From Acetobacter suratthaniensis (GTDB lineage: Bacteria > Pseudomonadota > Alphaproteobacteria > Acetobacterales > Acetobacteraceae): a DNA stretch of 64,000 bases. Position numbers and translations under genes: made by a program. Below the pieces are notes generated by a model, which searched no databases, had not been told where the DNA came from, and was given only the letters and a program-made list of their open reading frames with translations. Of the stretch, positions 26,048 through 32,679 are shown in pieces; the stretch's first letter is position 1; each line of letters starts with the position of its first letter. Location of the stretch: positions 372,001-436,000 of the forward strand of contig NZ_JAFVMG010000001.1 of NCBI RefSeq assembly GCF_017377745.1. The letters run 5' to 3'.

Positions 26048-27442
26048 TCAACTGCGGTTGCCGCTCATGTCGGCTCCGGCGGAAGGCGGCATGGCCGCCG
26101 CGATGGGGGCTGCCAGCAGGGAAATACCGCCGGTAACCAGCAGGGCGATGGAAAAATCGTTCAGGGTCGGCTCGCTCTGGCCGGACAGGATGTTGAGCAC
26201 GGTCAGGGTGCCTGCCGCGATACAGATCCCGCTTGAGAGCATGATCTGTTGCATGGTGGAATACAGGCTGGTGGCCGCACTCATGCGGTTGGGCGGAATA
26301 TCTGCATAAGCGACTGTATTATAAGCAGAAAACTGCACAGCCTGTGCGGCGCCCGCCATAACCAGCACGACAGAGATGGTCCAGAGCGGCAGGGGCGGGC
26401 GGTAGGCGGCTATCAGCGCGAAAATGACCGCAGCGGAAAGACTGTTGATCATCAGCACACGCCGGAACCCCCAGCGTTTGAGGATGGCAGGCACCAGAGG
26501 GCGGATGGCAATGGAGCCAACCGGCCCGACAAACGTGACAATGCCGCTTTGGGCCGCGTTCAGCCCCGCGCCGATCTGCAGGAAGGTGGGCAGCAGGAAC
26601 GGCAGCGACCCCACGGCAATCCGTGTGGCGGCTCCCGCCACCAGCGAGATGCGGAACGTGGAAAAGCGCATCAGCCGGAAATCCAGCAGCGGCTCGGCCA
26701 GTTGGCGGGCGTGGTGGGCATAGACGGCCATGAGAACCACACCGCCTGCCAGCAGGCTTGTGAGCAGCGGCCAGCCTGCCGCGTTATGGCTGAACAGTTC
26801 GGCCAGAATGGACAGGGTGGCCAGTCCGCCTCCGGCCAGCACCAGCCCTTTGAAGTCAAATGGCGGGGGCGAGGGTTCCCGCACCTGCGGGATAAAGCGC
26901 CACGTCATCAGCAAACCCAGCAGGCCAACGGGAATGTTGAGATAGAAATTCCACCGCCATGAGAACCATGTGGTGATGAAACCGCCCACAACCGGCCCCA
27001 TCAGGGGGCCGAGGGTTGCGGGCAGCATCATCCACGCCATGGCGCGCACAAGGTCTTTGCGTGGTGTGTCGCGTATGACCACAAGCCGCCCTACAGGCAC
27101 CATCAGCGCACCGCCCGCGCCTTGCAGCATACGCATGACAGCCAGAAACGGCAGGGTATGTGCGATTCCGCACAGGATGGAGCTGACCAGAAAAACACAG
27201 ATGGCCAGACTGAGAATGGTGCGGCTGCCTAGCCTGTCCGCCAGCGCCCCGGACGCGGGAATAAAAATGGCCAGCCCGATAATGTAGGAAGTCAGGGCCA
27301 CGGATGTTGCCACCGTATCGACATGCAGATCATGCGCGATGGCGGGTAGAGCCGTGGCGAGAATGGTGCCGTCAAGTTGTTCCATAAAGAACATGGCCGA
27401 GACAGTCAGTGCCGTAAGTTGGATACGCGTAGGAAAAACCAT
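26048..27442 (-). CDS. MFS drug exporter, DHA2 family (MdtD/EmrB-like)
   Basis: A 464-residue transporter with about 14 helices. The DHA2 motif reads LDGTILATALPAIAHDLHV in helix 1, motif A GALADRLGSRTILSLAI and motif C near GPLMGPVVGGFITTWFSWRW. It probably exports a small compound using the proton gradient. In E. coli an MFS gene, mdtD, follows mdtABC; here a similar gene lies upstream of the adaptor on the same strand. No fusion-protein partner accompanies it. The start MVFPTRIQL is the first available ATG. Confidence 0.88.
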   Translation of the reverse strand: MVFPTRIQLTALTVSAMFFMEQLDGTILATALPAIAHDLHVDTVATSVALTSYIIGLAIFIPASGALADRLGSRTILSLAICVFLVSSILCGIAHTLPFLAVMRMLQGAGGALMVPVGRLVVIRDTPRKDLVRAMAWMMLPATLGPLMGPVVGGFITTWFSWRWNFYLNIPVGLLGLLMTWRFIPQVREPSPPPFDFKGLVLAGGGLATLSILAELFSHNAAGWPLLTSLLAGGVVLMAVYAHHARQLAEPLLDFRLMRFSTFRISLVAGAATRIAVGSLPFLLPTFLQIGAGLNAAQSGIVTFVGPVGSIAIRPLVPAILKRWGFRRVLMINSLSAAVIFALIAAYRPPLPLWTISVVLVMAGAAQAVQFSAYNTVAYADIPPNRMSAATSLYSTMQQIMLSSGICIAAGTLTVLNILSGQSEPTLNDFSIALLVTGGISLLAAPIAAAMPPSAGADMSGNRS

Positions 27443-27571
27443 GCCTGCTTGGGAACCCTAGTCAGCGTTATGTTTTTGCGGTCTGATAGGTTCAGACAAC
27501 CGTAAAGCCGGGATCACGCCGCGAATGCGCGGACCGTGGACCAAGCGGTTGGATAAGGGAGGACTATGGTC

Positions 27572-27877
27572 ATGGCTGATGACAAAATCAAGAAACTGGA
27601 AAACAGGGCCGATGGCATCGCCAAGGATGTGCAGGGTCACCTCAAAGATGCCGTGGGCGGCCTGACGGGCGATGTCGGCCTGCAGGCGGAAGGCAAGTTC
27701 GACCAGTTTGCTGGCCACATGCAGCAGGATTTCGCTGATCTGTATGACGAAGGCGAAGGCGTGGTTGAAAAGGTCGTAACGCTTGTGCACGACAAACCGC
27801 TGCTGTCTCTGGGCGTTGTTTCCGTTATCGGGATCGTGCTGGGCTGGCTGCTGGCGCCGCGTTCAAAACGCTCCTGA
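27572..27877 (+). CDS. CsbD-like small stress protein with C-terminal membrane segment
   Basis: A 101-residue protein. Residues about 18-52 resemble the CsbD domain (DVQGHLKDAVGGLTGD, then LQAEGKFDQFAGHMQQ), found in general-stress proteins of Bacillus and many others. A glycine-containing membrane segment (PLLSLGVVSVIGIVLGWLLA) and a basic tail (PRSKRS) follow, as in DUF883 proteins. GGGAGG at 27557-27562 has good spacing to the ATG at 27572; the ATG at 27566 would be only three bases away. Its role is unknown beyond likely stress association at the inner membrane. Confidence 0.8.
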   Translation: MADDKIKKLENRADGIAKDVQGHLKDAVGGLTGDVGLQAEGKFDQFAGHMQQDFADLYDEGEGVVEKVVTLVHDKPLLSLGVVSVIGIVLGWLLAPRSKRS

Positions 27878-27895
27878 AAAAAATCATTTCATCAG

Positions 27896-27982
27896 GACTC
27901 TTGCGCTCCTAGGTGAAAAAATGCTTCTCCTTCCCCACGGAGTCGCGGTTAGAGCGACTCGGTTATTTTAGCCGAGTCGCTC
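27896..27982. promoter_or_regulatory. GANTC cluster and alternative hairpins upstream of rnhB-ccrM
   Basis: Four GANTC sites occur at 27896-27900, 27940-27944, 27956-27960 and 27974-27978. The last three sit in a GAGTCGC / GCGACTC / GAGTCGC arrangement: 27940-27946 can pair with 27954-27960, or 27952-27962 can pair with 27972-27982 (11 bp, nine-base loop), but not both. CcrM, encoded downstream, methylates GANTC, and in Caulobacter methylation of sites in the ccrM leader affects its transcription. No T-run follows the hairpin. Confidence 0.6.
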
Positions 27983-28016
27983 AAAACGGGCGATCAGTTG
28001 GACGGAACGAGGGGCA

Positions 28017-28643
28017 ATGCCGGATTTCAGGCGTGAACAGCAGCATGGCGGACGTGTCGCCGGGGTGGATGAAGTGGGCCGTGGCCCGCTCGCCGGTCCC
28101 GTGGTGGCGGCGGCTGTGGTGTTCGCGTCCGGTGTGCCAGAGGATCTGGCCAGCCTGATCGATGATTCCAAAAAACTGAAACCTGCTGTGCGTGAGGCCA
28201 TTGCGGCCCGGCTGCCCGGTGTGCCGGGGGTGGAAATCGGCGTGGGTGCCGCCTCTGTTGAAGAGGTGGATCGGCTGAACATCCATCACGCCGCCCATCT
28301 GGCGATGCAGCGCGCTGTAGCGCGGTTGCCCGCCATGCCCGACCACGTGCTGGTGGATGGCAACAAGCTGCCAGCCTTCGGCTGTAGTGCGGAGGCACTG
28401 GTGGGGGGCGATGGGCTGAGCCTGTCCATCGCCGCGGCCTCCATCGTGGCCAAGGTGGTGCGGGATCGCATCATGGCGCGGCTGGATGTGCGCTGGCCCG
28501 AATACGGGTGGGACGGCAATGCAGGATACGGCACGCAGGCGCACAGGCGTGCACTGGTGCAGGTGGGCGTGACACCTCACCACAGGAAGACATTCGGTAC
28601 GGTAAGGCGGCAATTGGAACTGGCAGGAGCGGCAGGGCAGTGA
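28017..28643 (+). CDS. rnhB: Ribonuclease HII
   Basis: A 208-residue RNase HII, which cuts RNA in RNA-DNA hybrids and single ribonucleotides in DNA. The catalytic start [20 protein letters not shown] carries the first Asp-Glu pair; later carboxylates lie in VLVDGNKLP and in the [18 protein letters not shown] helix region. GAGGGG upstream supports the ATG at 28017. The TGA overlaps the following ATG (TGATG at 28641-28645 as tgatg), so rnhB and ccrM are translationally coupled, an arrangement seen in other Alphaproteobacteria. Confidence 0.97.
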   Translation: MPDFRREQQHGGRVAGVDEVGRGPLAGPVVAAAVVFASGVPEDLASLIDDSKKLKPAVREAIAARLPGVPGVEIGVGAASVEEVDRLNIHHAAHLAMQRAVARLPAMPDHVLVDGNKLPAFGCSAEALVGGDGLSLSIAAASIVAKVVRDRIMARLDVRWPEYGWDGNAGYGTQAHRRALVQVGVTPHHRKTFGTVRRQLELAGAAGQ

Positions 28644-29761
28644 TGAACGGCATGAAAAAATCGGTTCCCATGGAACTTCCTCTCGACAGGATCATCCGTG
28701 GTGAATGCGTCGATGTAATGCGCGGCCTGCCTAGCGGGTCGGTGGACTGCATCTTTGCTGACCCGCCGTATAATCTGCAGCTCCGTGGTGAACTGCGCCG
28801 CCCTGATGATACGCTGGTGGACGGCGTGGATGATGAGTGGGACAAGTTTTCCGATCTGGAAGAATATGACCGCTTTACCCGCGCCTGGCTGTCCGAGGCC
28901 CATCGCCTGCTGCGTAAGGATGGCACGATCTGGGTGATCGGCTCCTATCACAACATCTTCCGTCTGGGCGCTATTTTGCAGGATCTGGGGTTCTGGATCC
29001 TTAATGACATCGTGTGGCGCAAGTCCAACCCGATGCCCAATTTCCGTGGCCGCCGTTTTACCAACGCTCATGAAACGCTGATCTGGGCCGCCCGTGGGCC
29101 GGAAAGCCGCTATCGCTTCAACTATCAGGCCATGAAGGCGCTGAATGATGATGTGCAGATGCGCTCTGACTGGTATCTGCCGCTATGCACCGGCAACGAG
29201 CGCCTGCGGAACGAGCACGGCCTGAAACTGCACCCGACCCAGAAGCCCGAAAGCCTGCTGCACAGGGTGCTGGTGTCTTCCACCACGGTGGATGATGTTG
29301 TGCTGGACCCGTTCTCCGGTTCGGGCACCACGGCCGCCATGGCGCGCCGGTTGCGGCGGCATTTTATCGGGATTGAGCGCCACCCCGATTATATCGAAGC
29401 CTCACTGGCGCGTATCGCACGCGAGCAGCCTCTGCCCGAAGATGCCGTGCAGACAACGCAGGATCGGCGCGAAGCCCCCCGCGTGCCGTTTGGCAGTCTG
29501 GTGGAGCAGGGTCTGATCGTGGCGGGAACGGTCGTGTGCGACAAGAAACAGCGCCTGACCGCGACTGTAGCACCCGATGGCAGTCTGGTGAGCGGTACGC
29601 ATCGTGGATCTATCCACAAGCTGGGCGCGCAGTTGACGAACGCGCCGTCGTGCAATGGCTGGACATTCTGGCACTTTGAGCGCGAAGGCGCATTGCTGCC
29701 GTTGGATGTGCTGCGTCAGGAAAGCCTGCAAATGGTCGCGCAAAGCGCTAAGGGCCGATAA
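28643..29761 (+). CDS. ccrM: Cell-cycle DNA adenine methyltransferase CcrM (GANTC-specific)
   Basis: A 372-residue beta-class N6-adenine methyltransferase. The catalytic motif IV DPPYNLQL is near residues 41-48 and precedes the AdoMet motif I region LDPFSGSGTTAAMARRL (around 218), the beta-class order. Long blocks (WVIGSYHNIFRLG, LNDIVWRKSNPMPNFRG, FTNAHETLIWAA) are those of Caulobacter CcrM, and the C-terminal 80-residue DNA-binding domain (EPRVPFGSLVEQGLI-like, ending NGWTFWHF) is present. It maintains GANTC methylation after replication and couples gene expression to the cell cycle. ATG at 28652 is an alternative start. Confidence 0.96.
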   Translation: MNGMKKSVPMELPLDRIIRGECVDVMRGLPSGSVDCIFADPPYNLQLRGELRRPDDTLVDGVDDEWDKFSDLEEYDRFTRAWLSEAHRLLRKDGTIWVIGSYHNIFRLGAILQDLGFWILNDIVWRKSNPMPNFRGRRFTNAHETLIWAARGPESRYRFNYQAMKALNDDVQMRSDWYLPLCTGNERLRNEHGLKLHPTQKPESLLHRVLVSSTTVDDVVLDPFSGSGTTAAMARRLRRHFIGIERHPDYIEASLARIAREQPLPEDAVQTTQDRREAPRVPFGSLVEQGLIVAGTVVCDKKQRLTATVAPDGSLVSGTHRGSIHKLGAQLTNAPSCNGWTFWHFEREGALLPLDVLRQESLQMVAQSAKGR

Positions 29762-29764
29762 AAA

Positions 29765-29793
29765 GCCCTGCCTGCCCCGTTAAGGGGCAGGTT
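29765..29793 (-). terminator. Candidate terminator between ccrM and the ankyrin-like gene
   Basis: CCTGCCCC (29771-29778) and GGGGCAGG (29784-29791) form an 8-bp GC-rich stem with a five-base loop. Read on the minus strand it is followed within six bases by TTTTTA, fitting termination of the minus-strand gene; the plus side has no T-run. Confidence 0.6.
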
Positions 29794-29801
29794 GTGGCGG
29801 C

Positions 29802-30386
29802 CTAGCTGCCGCCAAATCCAAGAAACCCGGAAGAGGGCTGGGCCACGCCGCCCGTGGAATCATATCCATGCCCGCCCGGTGCTGTTTCTACCCGGCCCGC
29901 ATTGATCCCGCCAGTTACGACAGGCTGTGCGTTTTCCATACCCTGATTGGCATAGCTTGCGCCCACCCGATCATCCGATGTGCGCAGCGAGAGCAGCAGA
30001 AAGGTGATGGGGTTGCGATTGAGGTCGATGGACATTTCCAGCGGCGTCTGCCCCAGAATATTGTGTCCACCCAGATCGGCCCCGCGGTTAACCGCATCCT
30101 TGGCAGCCGCAACGCTACCACGGTTGATGGCTTCGAACAGAGCAGTCGTAGGCTCTACATCCTTGCCAATGCGGTTGCCATCGTCCTCATCCATGCCTTC
30201 CGAACCCGGAATGGCGGAGGGAGGGGCCGCCCGTTTGGCCGCCTTGGCGCTTTCCGCTTTCTGCGATGCATCCTCGGCAGCGCTCTGTTCTTCCTCTTCG
30301 GAAGCAGCAAGGGCCGGAGGGGCAGAGACATGGGCCAGACTGCAGAACAGCAGGGCGCAGGTAACAGGGCGGAATAAGCGGTTCAT
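29802..30386 (-). CDS. Exported ankyrin-repeat-like protein
   Basis: A 194-residue protein from the chosen start (MNRLFRPVTCALLFCSLAHV), with a signal peptide ending near PPALAAS. An acidic, alanine/lysine-rich stretch follows, then about two ankyrin-like repeats (ALFEAINRGSVAAAKDAVNRGADLG and GQTPLEMSIDLNRNPITFLLL, in part) at residues about 85-140, and a glycine-rich tail ending GFLGFGGS. It is probably periplasmic and a protein-protein interaction module; no enzymatic domain is visible. A longer in-frame start at 30413 exists, but the signal peptide and GGACAGATC spacing favour 30386. Confidence 0.7.
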   Translation of the reverse strand: MNRLFRPVTCALLFCSLAHVSAPPALAASEEEEQSAAEDASQKAESAKAAKRAAPPSAIPGSEGMDEDDGNRIGKDVEPTTALFEAINRGSVAAAKDAVNRGADLGGHNILGQTPLEMSIDLNRNPITFLLLSLRTSDDRVGASYANQGMENAQPVVTGGINAGRVETAPGGHGYDSTGGVAQPSSGFLGFGGS

Positions 30387-30492
30387 GATCTGTCCATTGA
30401 TGGGCGATGCCAAATGTTACCACAGCCCCCAGAGGTCGGAAAGGAGGACAGCGATTCGGCAGTGCGCTGTCGCAGAGGGCTGGTGTTTTTTA

Positions 30493-32679
30493 TCAGCGCG
30501 GACGGCGCCCTTCGCGCCACCATGCGGCCAGTATCAGGGGCAATGCCAGCAGCAGGTAAAGGCCGGTTGGCAGCAGGGGGGTGGCAGTGCGTCCGGTTAC
30601 GGTATGGGCGCCGCGTGCGGGGAAAGCGAGCCAGTCCGCCCCATGCAGGTCAGACGAACTGGCGACCCGTGCCGTGGGCACATGCAGGCTGTCTGGCGTA
30701 TCGCCCAGCCAGAATATGCCGCCGCCGGTCTGCCGGGTCATGTCCTCCAGCTTGCTGGCCGTGGCGCGCAGGGTGGCAAACTCTGCCGGGTCTGCCTGTA
30801 CAGGGGCGGCGTAGGTTGTGTGTGTTCCATCGCTCACCTGCCATATGCCGTTTTCCGTGGCGGGGAGTGTGGCCCGGAAGGTGCCGGGGTCTTGCGGGTT
30901 GGGGCGAAGGGTTACGCTCTGGGTCGCACCTGAAGGCGCGGTTACGCTGACGGTATTGATAGCCTCGGCGGAAACGCTGTGGCGGGTTATGCTCAGCACA
31001 CCATCGGACAGGCTGGCCGTAAGCTGTTCTTCTTCCAGCTCCGGCTCTTTCATCAGCCAGTGCGAAATCCGTCGCAGCAGTTCGGCCTGTGGCCCGCCGC
31101 CGCCTTCGCCCCGAGACCAGAGCCAGATCTGATCGGACAGGAGCAGCGCGACCCGGCCACGATCAACATGATCGAGCAGTAGCAGCGGTGCGCCATCGGG
31201 GCCGTTCATCAGCACTTCGCCGTGGGTGCGGTCTGGGCGCAGGGAACGGTACCACGGCCCCCATGTGCCGGTGCCATTGGCCGCACTGTCAGGGGTTTCC
31301 GGTGGTGTGCTGGCCGAAGGGGCTGGCTGGCTCTGGGGTGCGCCGGGCAGGGCGGCCGTAACAGGGTGCCTGCGGCCGGTGGCTGTCAGTGCGGGGCGGA
31401 AACGCTGGGTGATGATGCTGTTGTCAAAAGGCACATGCGCGGGAAGAATATCGCCCACCGGGGTATCCTGTAAGGAGCCGGGGCCGACAAATTCCGGGCC
31501 TGCCGTTAGCAGCAGGCCACCGCCCTGACGCACGAAATCCGCGATGTTTTCAAGATACAGGCGCGGCAGGATGTGGCGGTTTTCAAACCCGTCGAGAATG
31601 ATCAGGTCAAACTGGCGGATTTTTTCCTGAAAGAGTTCACGCACCGGAAAAGCGATAAGCGCAAGATCGGATAGCGGCGTGCCGTCATCTTTTTCCGGTG
31701 GCCGCAGAATGGTGAAGTGGATGAGATCCACCGCCGGGTCGGCCTTGAGCAGCCTGCGCCATACCCGTTCGCCCTGATTGGGCGTGCCTGAAACCAGCAG
31801 CACCCTTAGCCTGTCGCGGATACCGGTAATGGTCACAACCGTCTGGTTGTTGATAGTGGAAACTTCGCCTTCCAGTGGTGATACCGCAAGGCTAACCAGC
31901 AACTGGCCGGGATGGGCCACATGCACCGTAATGTCCTGCGGGGTGCCGGTCTGCACCGGTACGCTGCGTGCGGCTTCGCCATTAACACGTACACTCAGTG
32001 TTGCGGGCGTGCCGTCATGCGTGCCCGGCCCGGCATCCTGCACGCGCACACGCAGGTGGGCATCCTGCCCGGCTATGGCGTAAGGCGGGGCTTCAAGCAC
32101 CTCCAGCCTACGGTCGGTTTCCTCGCCCCGGGCGCTGAGCAGGACATGCAGGGGCAGGGTGGTGTGGTGGCTGCCACTTTCCGCCGGACGGAGCCGGTCG
32201 GGAATGGTTTGGGGGGTATCAAGGTTCTGGCCATCCGTCAGCATGACAGCCCCGGCAAAGCGCGCGGGCGGAATGTCGGCGGCGGCCTGATCGAGCGCTT
32301 CAAACAGTCTGGTGCCATCATGGCCATTTTCACGCACGTTGACGGTGCGGAACTCCAGCCCCGGTGCTTGGGCATGCGCCAGAATATCGGCGGCTTTTTG
32401 CGTGATCGCCCGTCTCTGGCCCAAAGACATGGAGCCAGACTGGTCAACCAGCAGCAGGGCGGTTTGGGGCAGGGGGTGGCGGTTTTCATGCAGGCGCTGT
32501 GGCCCGGCCAGCCATGTCAGGATAACAAGGGCGGCCCCAAGCCGGAGCAGTGCACCGGAGCGGCTGGCCCGCAGGAGACCGGCAACGCACAGCCCGAGTG
32601 CGAGCAGGGCCAAGGCTCCCAGAAGCCAGAGCGGCACCAGCGGTTCAAAGCTGACAGAGTGGGAAAGCAGGTCTGTCAT
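30493..32679 (-). CDS. Membrane-anchored VWA-domain protein of the MoxR operon
   Basis: A 728-residue protein. Two N-terminal membrane helices (residues about 15-37 and 44-59) are followed by a von Willebrand A-like domain with an intact metal site (LLLVDQSGSMSLG, DxSxS at residues 79-83). A glutamine-amidotransferase-like region (FVRQGGGLLLTAGPEFVGPG) comes next, and a C-terminal helix (GLYLLLALPLILAAWW). This architecture is recurrent in alphaproteobacterial MoxR operons. It is the last gene of four; its ATG overlaps the previous stop. The role is probably assembly or maturation of envelope complexes with the MoxR ATPase, which is inference. Confidence 0.8.
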   Translation of the reverse strand: MTDLLSHSVSFEPLVPLWLLGALALLALGLCVAGLLRASRSGALLRLGAALVILTWLAGPQRLHENRHPLPQTALLLVDQSGSMSLGQRRAITQKAADILAHAQAPGLEFRTVNVRENGHDGTRLFEALDQAAADIPPARFAGAVMLTDGQNLDTPQTIPDRLRPAESGSHHTTLPLHVLLSARGEETDRRLEVLEAPPYAIAGQDAHLRVRVQDAGPGTHDGTPATLSVRVNGEAARSVPVQTGTPQDITVHVAHPGQLLVSLAVSPLEGEVSTINNQTVVTITGIRDRLRVLLVSGTPNQGERVWRRLLKADPAVDLIHFTILRPPEKDDGTPLSDLALIAFPVRELFQEKIRQFDLIILDGFENRHILPRLYLENIADFVRQGGGLLLTAGPEFVGPGSLQDTPVGDILPAHVPFDNSIITQRFRPALTATGRRHPVTAALPGAPQSQPAPSASTPPETPDSAANGTGTWGPWYRSLRPDRTHGEVLMNGPDGAPLLLLDHVDRGRVALLLSDQIWLWSRGEGGGGPQAELLRRISHWLMKEPELEEEQLTASLSDGVLSITRHSVSAEAINTVSVTAPSGATQSVTLRPNPQDPGTFRATLPATENGIWQVSDGTHTTYAAPVQADPAEFATLRATASKLEDMTRQTGGGIFWLGDTPDSLHVPTARVASSSDLHGADWLAFPARGAHTVTGRTATPLLPTGLYLLLALPLILAAWWREGRRPR

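Noticed and set aside
27443-27571. EcfG-type general-stress promoter (GGAAC / CGTT) upstream of the CsbD-like gene
   Set aside because: GGAAC and CGTT occur near 27450 and 27466 but only about nine bases apart, against the 16-17 required; not supported.
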